DNA of 64,000 nucleotides from Oreohelix idahoensis. Lineage: Eukaryota; Mollusca; Gastropoda; Stylommatophora; Oreohelicidae. The position numbers were made by a program, and so were the translations under genes. Of the stretch, positions 45,806-58,327 are shown one piece after another (positions within the stretch are counted from its first letter, which is position 1; each line of letters starts with the position of its first letter). The notes under the pieces are model-generated. The model made no database searches and had not been told where the DNA came from. It saw only the letters and a program-made list of their open reading frames with translations. The stretch is taken from positions 1-64,000 of the forward strand of contig JAMPIV010016229.1 in NCBI GenBank assembly GCA_024509875.1. Direction: 5' to 3'.

Positions 45806-48800
45806 CCACACCATTTCTCTTCTCAATTTATCGGAGAGCTCCTCTCAATTACTGATCCAACTCACCACACAGATGGTATTTGAGTATGCAATGGCTGGAT
45901 ATTAGTCTAAAAAATTATCACTTGATCTCTTCTGAAAAACTACAATACGTTAAATTGAAACAGGCCTCTTGATAAACTGGGCCCTGTGAGTATCCCAGGA
46001 GTCGCGAGTAAAAGAAAGTGGCGGATCTACATTTTGAGGGCCTTGAAGCTTAAAATCTTGACGGGTCATCTTTTATTTTTTAAAAAATATTTTGGGATGG
46101 GAAAGAAACGTATTATAGAGAAAACTAGACTTGGGAGCCCTGAAACTGAAGCTTCATAGTAGACATTAGAACCATTACTCCCCCAAAACACGTCGTGAAT
46201 GGTAATACGACTGTATGCACATAGTTTAACAGCATCATTATGTAAACCAATGTCTCCAGAACCAATCACAGTAGACTGACATTAAGGCGTTTTTTCCCCC
46301 CAGTCTTCCTGCAATGAGCCAGCTGCAGTAGTGACTCCGTGCTCCTCGAGGAACGTAAAATAACAATGAAGATAAATGACGATCATGATCAAGACAGTAG
46401 TAACGTATGCAAAATATATACAGCCCATAATGAACTTAAGAAGATAAAATAATTCACTAACTTACCGTTAAGAAAGTGTTCCGATTACAGCTATGATTAA
46501 AAACACAGAATTAGATCCTGCCTATATATTGTTTTAGACACACATACTGTGATTTTGAGCATCCATTTTTAGCAATACCATTGAGAAAACTATTTTCACG
46601 TGAAGCTGACAGCAAACGTATTGTAGTTTTTCTCGCTTTTCATTTTTTTTTTTTTTTTAAATAGCTAATCGTTAAAGACATACACGGGGGGAGGAATGAT
46701 TATGCATCATAGTTTTTCTTGGAGGCAGCTAAAGTCCGCGGATTTTCGTGGTTGACTAAACTCCTCCAATGAGAGACTCAAGATGAGACCAGACCATTTC
46801 ACAAAGCTAGGTGGGCGTGAGTGTTCTTATGTGTGAAAGCTCATTTTAATTAGGGATGAGCTTGGCGCGTGCAACCTTACCGCTTCACGCGCAAGATGAT
46901 ACTCGTGTGAAAAAGAGAGATAAATCTTCCTTGTCGGACTGCGTTTGCAAGAAGGTAACGAATATACTTTGATACGACCCAAAATTAATAAGTGTAGAAA
47001 AAATGACACATATTTGTTAAAACAGTAACCTACCAAATTGTGTTATATGTTTTAAAAACTAACGACTTTCTTTATTAAAAAAAGCATAATCTAATGTCTA
47101 CAACTCTTTACAGCAGATCTTTCAAACAGGTGATTACTTTAATACCATTTTGATCACACTTAACCTGTGTAGTTCCCTGTGATCTCTGAACACAACAGAA
47201 GGAATAGGAATACTGCTTCATAAAGCATGTCGTAACCAGGCGATTAATCGTGAGTTGTGCACGGGGGCTAGCTAGCAACCTTCATCATGTTACCACTAGT
47301 TGCTACAGAATCCACCCCGACGATCAAAACACATTAACAGCTAAACCATCCTCACACCTAAAGTGTTTCCAACCACCGTAACTGATGAGAAGGATTTTCT
47401 CTGTAGAACATTACGCCTTAAAAGAAGCATAATTACCAACAGGTTGTAGGTAACCCCCCCGGTAAAATTATTCCTTCAGTGCACCGAGGTTTTTTTTTCC
47501 CCCCAACACCACAAAAATATGCGACGCCGCAACTCTTCACTAATAACAGATGTAACTAATTGACATTGCCCTCCCTTATGTGGGCGGGCATAAAGAGAGT
47601 ATCAAAAGATCAATGATTGTGATTCCAAAGTTTTTTATTTTCGAAAATGAAGCATCATCAAAAGTAAAGGAAATAGAAAAATGTATATAAGTTCTTGGAA
47701 CTATAAATAGTAAAACTGAAGCGCATTACTTCAGTATAGCCAGCAATAAAAATATTATTAATAGAACCATGAAGTATGTAACCCCTCTGTGATTATTGAT
47801 GGTGTTTATTATTTTTAAATTTCATTTTTAAATTTTTTTTTTTAAAATTTAGATTTGCTTTAAGGGTCGCTAAACTGTAAATTATTACAAAACGATGAAT
47901 GAGACATTTCAGTAATTCAAAATGGATATAAACAAACATTTGAAACACTTAGCACAGAGATTCAAAGTGTTGAAATAGAATGATGAAAATAAAACTTCAT
48001 TTTCAAAAGCAAATTTGTCTACCTAAAAATAACAATTCTTTTTTCCTAAATGTAATAACAAACGAGCGGTAATGCAATATACCGACATTTTAGGCTAAAC
48101 TGGGGGTGTAAGAAGAGATCGTTCGCGCATATGATGGTTAAGTGTATAAGCCGTACACAAGATGACTGACTTGTCATTACCTAGACGGCACGTGTGACAT
48201 GAATCGGAATTACGAAATTACATAAGCCGATAGTAATGACCCTCACTCAGACAGACGGACTTCAGCTTTTGAAGAAAGACAATATGCGGAGAAGACATGG
48301 AACAAAGGATGTTTTATTCCAGAAATGACAAGCTCGCGTCGCTGCTGTCCTGCATTATTCAGATTATTAATAAATTCTGAGAACGGTTGCGGCATCCTCG
48401 CTTACAATAGCCTAAATTAATATAAGAGAGAAAAACATATGGCTATCGTGAAGACTAAATGAGTGCGATGGGAAAGGCGTTTATGCCGGGAAAACCCTAA
48501 GGGAGATACGAGTTTATAGCCAGTCGTAGATACCGAGGATCCAAGTCCTATCCATACGTCATCCAGCTGTATGGTCTATGACCTGCGTAGAACCACAACA
48601 GAATTAATAGCCGCGAATATCAAATTAACATTGGGTCCAAATGCTCGACGTTACCACTTAATACAACAACACACGAACAAAAAAGGCCGCAATTCATTAG
48701 TAGATATAGAAAATCATAACTTGACGCATGCAAAATTCTTCCTGCTACCGATATACATGCTAGCTGACCCAACAATAATGCAAAAAAAACAAAATCAACT

Positions 48801-50231
48801 ACACCTAAAAATGGATGACGACGAGGGCACACAAAACAAACTTAGCAACATGAATTAACCACAGCAGGCATGCTCTATGGAAGACACATTAATACTAATA
48901 CTACAACAACGGATGGCATAGGATGCACATCTATAAAAAAATCGTGCAACATACCAAATAAACCAGTAAAGATTATGATGTGACCCAAAAGAACCATGTA
49001 CCATATGAACATTAAAAAAAAAAACAGCAGCCTAAAAGTTACCTGTGTTCTAACCGAAGTGAAGAATACACTATGTTTCATTCTCCACTACCCCCACACA
49101 TTAAAACGCCCGGCCATATGGCCAAAATTGAAGATTGAGTTTTTCCAACCGCATCAGGACAATTAACAGGAACTCTTATGAACACGTGTTAATATAAATC
49201 CTCAAGGACTTAACGGTTAAAAATCTGTAATATAAGTGATGACCTATTTTGATATATATTTCATCATCGAAAACCGCTACATAAAATTAGAGTCAGTACA
49301 TAATAATTAAAAAACAAAAGTAAAAGTAATTTTACAGCAACAAATATAAAAAACGCATAGATCAGGATAAAAAAAGCACAATAACCATTGCAATCACACA
49401 CAATGCCTCAGGCATAAAAAGGTCACCAACAAACAACGATAAAAACATGTCACTGGACCTCAGCATAAGCACCATAAAACCTTACACCCAACCCCCCCCA
49501 GTCCCACCCGCACCCTACCCATGGCGAGTAACACTTTCTACCCCCCTTACTGTTCCAACCCAACAATCACCCCCACTTTCGAATTCCCCCCCAAATTAAC
49601 CCAGACCTAAAATGAGCTATACTCCCATTTGTCGATGGAAACACACAACCCCCCCCCGCCCCCCCACTTGTGAATCTCAATACCACGTCACTCGAAACAT
49701 AAGTTCATCATCTGACCCATAGAGAAACAACAATAACCTGTGACCATGATGCCAAACACAGTGGAACAAACATAAACAAAAAACCTTGCAAACTATACTT
49801 CTTTCACCTTACCCGTAATCCATCTATGTGATTATACACTATCATTTATCCCATTTTGGTTTATATTCTCAATTTGTAACGATTGGCGCCTATATACAAA
49901 ACTATTATTCCCCCCCATTCCTAAAATTCTAAACGTTTTAACCTTTTTTCTTTCTCCCTCTTCTCAAAACTGAGGAACGCACAGTTATGACGATAACGTT
50001 TCATCTCAGTCCCCAACAAAACACGAGACCGCAGAGTGTTAGAAATTGCCATTCCGTCAGACAGGGGGAGTCCGATCCGCTGTTACTACCATGTTTTCCC
50101 CCTTGGACAGATGTTTCTTCGACAATTATTACTTCATTGGTTCCCTTAAGTGTTGTAGAATTCCACTCCGTCAGACATGATGATGGAGTACATTTGGTCT
50201 GGTTAGTAATGCATCTGACATGTAGTATATT
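45806..50231. other. Non-coding AT-rich DNA without recognised genes
   Basis: Open frames are at most about 100 codons with no domain. T- or A-runs at 46646-46659 and 49013-49022. From about 49440 the plus strand becomes C-rich with C-runs (49492-49500, 49647-49662), the first of several such blocks. Confidence 0.4.
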
Positions 50232-50237
50232 CCAAGG
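50232..50237. repeat. Target duplication (CCAAGG) of the second LTR element
   Basis: CCAAGG lies directly before the left LTR and recurs at 58328-58333 after the right LTR. Six bases is one more than usual for Ty3/Gypsy; a chance extra match may explain it. Confidence 0.65.
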
Positions 50238-52522
50238 TGTCTCAGATATATGTTGATGGGTTGCACATCCAATGTGACGTTGAAAGAGACATCCAGATTG
50301 TCGCATACAAAAAGAGTTTAAGTAAAGTCAGGAAGAGTGAATACTAACGCACATACTGACCCTATAGTGCCCCATCTAGTTTCCACAGAGGATCTCTATA
50401 TGGTTGATGGAAAACGATTATAACAGGAACGGGCCACAGGTTGGTATTGAGTCAGTGATTCTCTCCAAAACCTTTTAGCCTACCAACCTTGTAAATTTTC
50501 TTTCTAAGACTAAATCTACCCTGTCGACGACTAATCTCTAACAAACATCAAATCATTTAGTAAGCCTACATCCCACTACATGGACCCCCTTGACCTCCAC
50601 CCCCTTCCGAAAATCGCCCATAACATAAAACATCCCTTGCCCCACCCCACACCACCTTCCCTCCACCTCCTTATGGAGAGTAACTCCGCCATGTACGCCA
50701 TAAATACACGCCTTACAGAAGCCCCACCCCACCCCATAATCCCATTTACTTGAAATATCCCACCCCTCCAGGACCACTGTTCCCAAACTCCCCCCAGTGT
50801 CTTTGAGTAGCAAATTTAACCTCACCTCAACCCGGCAAAATTACCCACACAGTGCCTACCCTAAACTAATATCCACATACTATTTCGTGGAAAAAAAGTG
50901 CATTCGTGCAATATTGGGCATGGGTGAATTAACGTAGACTAACAAATCTGCTTGGCCTTCACCCTGTGCCTTCACAGAAGGTAGGGAATACCAACTAGGA
51001 GAATTTGATATCAGTGGAGCTACAGTCCAAGATAAGACCTAGAGGCTGTTCGTTTTCACCTGTTTGTGAATGGTTGAAATTATGATGTTCAGGGTTGCCT
51101 GACGAGTGTGTTGAAGCTGCTTCAAAAATGCTGTACAACTGCTCGATGGTGATTGCAAGACTTGTTGGTGATCACCTCTAGAGGGTAATTGAGTTCCTGG
51201 ACCGCACAAGATATCCACCAACAGAATCAAATAGCCACTAGGCGGAAAACTTCGACAACGCAATTAAACAGCAAACCCCAAAATACCCATAAACTGGCTA
51301 TGAAGACTACTTCAACCAGGGCTGAGGATGCATAATCCAACACGGCAATCAATCTACTGATATTATACAGATTATAAAACCCCATACAGCCATTCCTGGA
51401 AACGTTTACCGACACAGAAGGTTTTTTTTTATTTGGAGCCCTAATTAAAAAACTTTTATATACCTGAATACCCGATAACCGATCATGTCTTTTCCCTTAA
51501 ATGGATGACTTTCCATTTGTGTTTACAAATTCCAGTCAAGCGGTAGTCTCCACACTGGTCCAGGTCATTCAGGTCAAGCCTATGATACAAGCAATACGCC
51601 CCTGGCCGTGTGCGTTACAAATGCGTGACTAGAGCATTGGAGGAATATGATCATTCACTCGTCCCATCTTGAACACATTGGTTCTTCACTCACGATCACA
51701 ACAGTTTACTTTCATCACATTCCAAAATAAAAATTAGCTTGTAGTTACTCTTTTCCTCATATCAGCCTAGTAAACTTACCTAAAAAAAAATGCATCATTA
51801 ACCAATCATAAATCATAAATGCAAAATTAGCATTCCATCTAGATGTAAAGATGATAATAAAACCACAATATTAAGTATTTCACACTTTATCCATTAAACA
51901 TCCCATTAACTAAATTAAGCGAATACTGAAGGAGTTTGCTTACCGCTCAGGACTTTATCCCCCCGCTTAAGAACTAGAATTGAGTAGCTGTTACTCTCAA
52001 TCACATATACTGTATGTATGAGGTATTTGAGGCTTCTCTTCTATAACTTATAAGCGTGTGCGTGTGGTTTCCAACGGTTTAATCATGCAAGTGATCTTTA
52101 AAACTCAGCATTCGTTCGCATGAAGTTAAAAACATTTCCGTTTCCCACGTCCCAGAGTTAATTATTTCACCCGTCTCATGCTTAGACACGTACCACGATT
52201 TATCCGTGGGGGTTCTCCAGTAGTTGATCACCGAACACCGACAATATGACTACTCTGATGGGAACCACTGTAGGTTTCGACTAAGCGGATAAATCTGTAT
52301 AGACGTCCCTAAAGAAATGCTTTTAAGTGCCTTATGTAGAAGTAAGAATAAGAATTTGGATAGTATGACAGGACTATTAGTGAAGACTAGAAAAACAGCT
52401 AAAGAAACGATCGCAGGGTGCAAATATTTCCGTAGAGAAAACAGACAAAATGTGTGAAGGAATAGAAAAGTAAGGAATATTATAAAATAATCTAGACAAA
52501 ATCCTTTCGAGCACTTGTGACA
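50238..52522 (-). repeat. 3' LTR of the second LTR element
   Basis: 2,285 bp, alignable with 55856-58327 throughout (for example GGTAGGGAATACCAACTAGGAG at 50981-51002 against 56571-56592, and AGAGCATTGGAGGAATATGATCATTCAC at 51633-51660 against 57220-57247). It shows many small indels. Confidence 0.8.
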
Positions 52523-55500
52523 GATACTCCCCAATTTAAATAGTTGCCAAACCTATTCAAAACGAGAGAAGGTCTTTTGTCTAAATTATAAATTCCTTCT
52601 GTCACCCCAAACTTTTCAATTCTATCCCGACTTCTGTGCCGCTTGCTAACGCATCCACTTGGCCACATGGCTCTACATTTTGAAGAATCCCTGTAAGACT
52701 GCTGATTCTCAAAAGAGCTAACCTTCGTAATTTCAACTAATAAGATAGTTTGTCCGGTCCAAAATGGCATTTACCCCATTCCCCTTTCCATACAAAAGAC
52801 GGTTAGTTATGAAACTAAAACTGAGCGTCCACTATCCTGTTGTCCGTTCGTTCTGCGCTTAGTCTAAGCCATTGTTCCGTGGCCCCGCTTGAATGGACGT
52901 TGCAAAACATCCTTTGTCACGGTATCAATGAGATCCGCTGCTTGTGTCTCTTCCCATGAGACATAGGAAACACCTCGATGTATGCTCCTTTAACTCTGCA
53001 GCCTACGTTCGACCAGTAGGGGATTAAGAACGAGGGGTAAATGTTCCCGATCTTTCTTTTGTGGATTGAAAAGTTCCCAGTGGGCCCTACGTGGGGTTCT
53101 ATCTAACGTTTCCTAAATCATCTCAAGCTTTGCAGACAACTATTTTCATTGATAATGATCACATCGAAGATTGAGGGTGAAAAATAGGACTGGCGTTCCA
53201 GGTATGAACGAAGCAGTTTGGGGGTGGGTGAAAGTACAACTTTATAATCTTTTCTCACAAGTGGTGTTAGATTGCGAGAGATCATTCTCCTCCTTTTCAG
53301 GGGGTTCTGTCCAGGGTCAGTGGATTGAAATATTCCCATTATTCAAATCTTTTCTGCAACCACTGGCGTATCTGTGTAAACCTTCCGATTCCTATGTCTG
53401 AATGGTTTTCTTGCCTGGGCTGTTTTCCTATCACTGTTGAAAGGGATTTTATCCAGTGAAAGGTTTGGTTTGGAGATCTTTCTAAGATCCCTGGTGACGT
53501 ATTGGTCCACGTCATTTTGAAAATATTCCATCTCCCCCCTTCTTGTATTAAACTAAGGTGAGATCGTTCTCAGTTGAGATTGGGAGGGATTGAGGGGCTG
53601 ATGTTAAAGCGAATGCTGTTGGTTTCTCAGCAAGAAAGTCTGACCTCTCATTTTCACCCGTGCACTGATGCAATGAAGGGGTCAAGTTTTCGAGCATGAT
53701 AATTTGTCACAGGTTTAAAGTTTGACTCCACCTCCAGAACCATGGTCTACGAGAGTGTCTATTTTTAATGAGCCCATTGTGTCTTCTATGAGTCACATGT
53801 TTTTTTATCAGCCCTTTTGGTGAGTACCGCGATGTAACGAATCAACGGCTGTTTAAGTTTCTCCAAGAAACTAATGTAATTCCCTAGTGTTTAGGACACA
53901 AATCCGTTAGTAACTGTCTAACTATGAGAGGTTCATCTGGGCTACTATTAAGCTACATGTCCTTTTGTTGCCCAGATTGACATTAATCGCGGGATGGGGC
54001 GGCTTACTGAAATGATGGATAATTCTGTCTGCTTAGACAATTCTTTACAGTCTCCATTTTCCTCCGGTTTTCTAGTGTTTTTGTAGTCCTGAGCGCTGGT
54101 GTTTGTTGTGGTTATGCAAATTCGGTCTTGGTGTGCTTTCTGAGGATTTTAAGCGAAGGCATGATGTTGTTGCTCATTTGAGATGTTCGGGGGTGTCTTG
54201 GTAATTCCTCTTCTGACGTTGTTCCCTGACGAGAGTTTACTTTCCCTCATACTACCAGCTGAATTTATGCGTGATGGTACCTACTCAAAAAGGGGTCATG
54301 AATTACTTAGCGAGTCGATCGTGCTTCCCCCCGCCTTCTCTGCTTTGCCTAACCATGGGCTGGCTGATGTTACTAAGTTGCGCTTCCTGTGGAGCCATAG
54401 TAGGGTGCTTCCTCCTTGAAATATTGGTTCATCTTGACCCTGGGAGTGTGGGCTCTGGGATTCCGTGGCCTCATGACTAAGCAATGGAGGTTTCAAAAAT
54501 CTCATTGGCGAGATTTGAGTTTCCAGAGGCGGCGTTCTTCAACTTAAGGTAAAGGTTGAGTTTCCAGCTGTTGCCTTCTCATATAAGCTTCACTTCTTAT
54601 CGGTGCCTCCTTTCTTTCCACTTGGCTTCATCTTCTCGGTTTTCACAGCCGCGAGTCCATTTTTTCGCAGATCATTCTCTATTCTGCTCATTTTCCTATT
54701 GCCGTCTGTTAACTCACGTGGAAATAGTATCTGCGGTGTTTGCCTGATTGAAGGACATGTTTCGCGCAATTAACTTTCTCGAGTAACATCTTCGCTCGCA
54801 CTTCCAAATAAGAGTCTCCTTATCCATGTATTATCTAGAGACAATCTTATAATTTTTATGGTAAATCGGTCATCTCTTTGTGTATCAGTCTATTGGAAAA
54901 ATTGAGCTTCTTATCGTTCCGCTATCGCTGCGTTCACATTTTAGATCGCTGGGTTGAAGGTATGTTCAATTTCTCTCTGTATACGCTGCACTAGGGTTTC
55001 CCAGGTTATATACTATATGTTCAATTCGAAGTATTGTAAATCCGACTAAACCGTACGACTGATCAATTTCCAGAAGCTCGTCAGTTAATAACTATTATGT
55101 AGTCTAAACTGATCTTATCGGTAATTGTGTATCCCTTTACATAATGCTAGTATAATTGATATTTTAAATATTACTTAATTTCTGCGTTGAATTATCGGGG
55201 TGAGGTATTTAACTTTAGACAGACGCTACACTAGTGCTTCCGGGAGTTATTACTAATAATTCTATGAGAAGTATTGTTATATTAATAACCACTACTAATC
55301 AAATTATACTGAAGGCTTCGAGGTAATACTATTAAGTCTACTGACGTAATGGTATCCCTTTTCATGAGAATAGTAAATAATTGATATTTTAATTAATAAA
55401 CTTATTTCTAAAACTGAATAATAAGATATTATTAACTTGAGCCAGACTCAAAGTAATATAATTATTTATTTTTAAACCCTGTGTATACATCTTTATTTCT

Positions 55501-55855
55501 TCTGATAGTAAGGTATTACAATTGTCAGCCAGTCTTTCACACACAATCATCAACTTGTACGCTTAGTTATCTTAAGCCACTCAAATTAACTTAATGAGCT
55601 TAATTAATCTAAGGTTAACTTAATTAATTAAATAATTAATTAATTAATTCCTGTGACCATTCAGATTTCACTTTCCTTATTCTACTGTGATAATTTCCAC
55701 AATTCTGTTCAGAAAATATAGAAGTTTCCGTTGTCTAGGGATATACAATAGATTCTACTCCAAGGTATTGATAGACTACTAGTTAAGATTCAACAATCTA
55801 TTATGCAGATAGGTCACCAAAGGTAAGATTCCGGAGGGTGTGAGACCCCAGTATT
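52523..55855 (-). other. Interior of the second LTR element, no recognised domain
   Basis: Short minus-strand frames (53118-53339, 53343-53531, 54296-54505) show hydrophilic, basic or Ser/Pro-rich text but no protease, RT, integrase or zinc-knuckle motif. 55000-55850 is a strongly AT-rich leader-like stretch with TAATTAAT runs. Confidence 0.4.
55831..55850 (-). promoter_or_regulatory. Primer-binding-site-like sequence of the second LTR element
   Basis: The minus strand reads TGGGGTCTCACACCCTCCGG, five bases from the LTR end. It shares TGGGGTCTC and the spacing with the site of the 32-41 kb element. Confidence 0.55.
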
Positions 55856-58327
55856 TGTCGCAGATATTAGTTGATGGTGCACTCCAATTGACGTTGAATG
55901 AGAATTCAATTGTCGCATAAAGAGTTTTATTGTATTAGTAAGGGAGTAATGTGTAGAAAGCACATAGAACTTTAGACACTAGTTTTCACAGAGGTGAGAG
56001 CTTGTGTTTGAGGGGAAAGAGATAACAGAAGGGCACAGGATTTTGGTGTCAGTGATTTTCTCACCATTTTAGACTACCAACTCTTGTATTTTTCTGGCGA
56101 CGACTAACTCTTTCTTACTCAAATCTTTTTGGAAGATGAACTAGTAGTAACCAAGTAATATACAAGGAGGGTTGAGGAATGTTTTTTCTGAAACTGAACA
56201 TACAATCTAACTAAGTCAAAAACTCAGAATGATAAGGTGAGTGGGTTACAGAATGTACATAATTATACTTTAATTAACAGTAGCAATATAAAATCAATGT
56301 TGACATGTACTGTACTTTGAAAAAAGAAATACTAGGAAATTTAGAACTGTCAGTGTCTTTGGTTCAGATAAGAATTAAGAGGCTATTTTCCTCATGACGA
56401 AAGTTTTATTCCCTATGTCTAGATTTCGTGGGGAAAAAAGTGATAGTGGAGTGGTATGTTTGCTAATTAAATTGGGTGTTTTTGGCTTGGGTGTGTTTAT
56501 CGTAGACTTCTTTTATTTTGTTTTGTTTTTTTTTTAAGCTTGGACTTCGATCTCTGGGGCGTCACAGGTAGGTAGGGAATTACCAACTATGAGTATTTGG
56601 GGGGGGATTCAGTGGGCTACAGTCATAAGGGGGGTACTAGGGAGGGGGGATTTGATCAGGTGCGTTTTGAAGTTGGATGTCTAGTTTTGCTTTTGACGTT
56701 GACTTGTTTGATTGTGATAGTTCAGTGTTATGGTTGATCTGGTGCTTGAAGATCGGTGACCTATGCTGAGGTTTGAATGTTGTAGCTCTGCTCAGGGTGC
56801 TGCTACTTGTGATATCAGCCCCGCTTGTGGGTTTGAGAGTGTACTGCACTAGTTCTCTTGTAGATAGAGGCAAACTAGGCGTATTACTCGCAACATAGTT
56901 TTACAGCAATCAAAATCCAGAAAACTGGCTAGGATTCTGCAAACTGTGGCTGAAGGAAAGATAATACAGGCAATCAAATCTTCTGTTTTTATACAGATTA
57001 TATTCCTACAGCCATTCTGGACGTTACGTCTCAGAATGGTGCCTAATAATATATTTACACTGAAACCGTAAAGTAAGTTCTTTTTCCCCAAAAAGCGACT
57101 GTCCAATTTGTATTACAAATTCCTGTCTAGCGAAAGTCCTCACACAGGTCAAGGTCATCCTGAGTCAGCCTTTTTGTTACAAAGCATACGCCTGGCCTTT
57201 GGTGCCGTTAATTGCGTGAACAGCATTGGAGGAATATTTCCATTCACGTCGTCCATTGAACAACTTGGTTTCATCTCTCTCGTTCACAACAGTTTTTCTT
57301 ACATCCACATTTCCTATAAAATTGTGCTATGTAGTACATACTCATATACAGTCCAAGTACTTATTAATTATTAAAATGAATCAATTACATTCATTAATAC
57401 ATATATGCAAAATAGCTTTCAATCTAAGTGTAAAGATTTTAAACCCACAATATTAAGTATTATCACAACTTTACCTCCATTATACTTAATCCATTAGGAT
57501 TTGAGTTAGCCTAATTAAAGTTGAAAACCGAGAGTTTTGCTTACCGGCACAGGACTTTATCCCACCCTTAAGAACTAGAATTTGAGTATCGTTACACTCA
57601 ATCACATATCTGAATGTAATGAGGTAATTTTTGAGGCTTCACTTCTATATAATTTATAAGCGTGCGTGGTTCTTCCCACGGTTAATCAGCAAGTGATCTT
57701 AAAAGTCAGCATTCGTTCGCATTGAAGAATTAAAACAATTCCGTTTTCCCACTGTCCAGAGTTAAATTAATTCCGTCTCCTTGCATAGACACGTACCAAA
57801 GAGTTTTATCGTTGGGGGTTTTCTCTGTTGTTCAATGAACACCGAAATTATGATCTTGGGAACAATGGTTTCGACGTAAGCGCCCACACCCCACCCACCC
57901 CACAAACTCCCCACCCAACCACAACTCCAAAACCACCAACCTCCGCCCCACGCCAGCCCCCCCGACCCCACAATCAATCCCCCACCCCCCCAACACCCCC
58001 CTCGCTCACCCCGCGCCCTCACACCCCTACCACCCCTAACGTACCTCAATCCGCCCCCACAACAAGCGGGTTCCCGAAGCCTTTAAAAAATCGTTCGACC
58101 CACCAAGAGAAATGCTTTTAAGTGGCCTTTGTAGAAAACAGCCCGAAATTGGTTAGTTGACTGACTATGCTAGTGTAAGTACAAAAACCACTGCTAAACC
58201 ACCCGACCCCCAACCTGGTGCAAATTTTTCGTAGAGAAATACAACAAAAATGTGACGAAATAAGAAAAGTAAGGAATTTTAAAAATAACCCTAGACACAA
58301 ATCCTTCGAGCACAGTTTCTGTGGACA
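55856..58327 (-). repeat. 5' LTR of the second LTR element
   Basis: 2,472 bp. Longer than its partner mainly because of a C-rich block of about 190 bp at 57882-58095 that has no counterpart in the other LTR (compare 52270-52318). Confidence 0.8.

Larger units (their letters stand above)
50238..58327 (-). mobile_element. Second, decayed long-LTR retrotransposon, minus strand
   Basis: Two diverged direct repeats of about 2.3-2.5 kb (50238-52522 and 55856-58327) both start TGTCKCAGATAT and end TGKRACA on the plus strand, giving TGTC...GACA ends. On the minus strand a PBS-like TGGGGTCTCACACCCTCCGG lies five bases inside the right LTR, at 55831-55850. A TGGGGAG purine tract adjoins the left LTR. 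PBS spacing, PBS start and tract resemble the Gmr1-like element at 32-41 kb. The 3.3-kb interior has no recognisable gag or pol, so this is a non-autonomous or heavily decayed member. Confidence 0.72.

Noticed and set aside
52640..52690. tRNA-like text on the minus strand (GTGGCCAAGTGGATGCGTTAGC)
   Set aside because: An A-box-like word is present, but no convincing B box, cloverleaf or target duplication; not enough to call a tRNA gene or SINE.
54183..54505. 78-aa and 69-aa frames on both strands that look weakly Gag- or host-like
   Set aside because: No zinc knuckle, capsid or other domain; they lie inside the decayed second LTR element.
57828..58121. 97-aa proline/threonine-rich frame
   Set aside because: Lies in the C-rich block that interrupts one LTR; compositional artefact.
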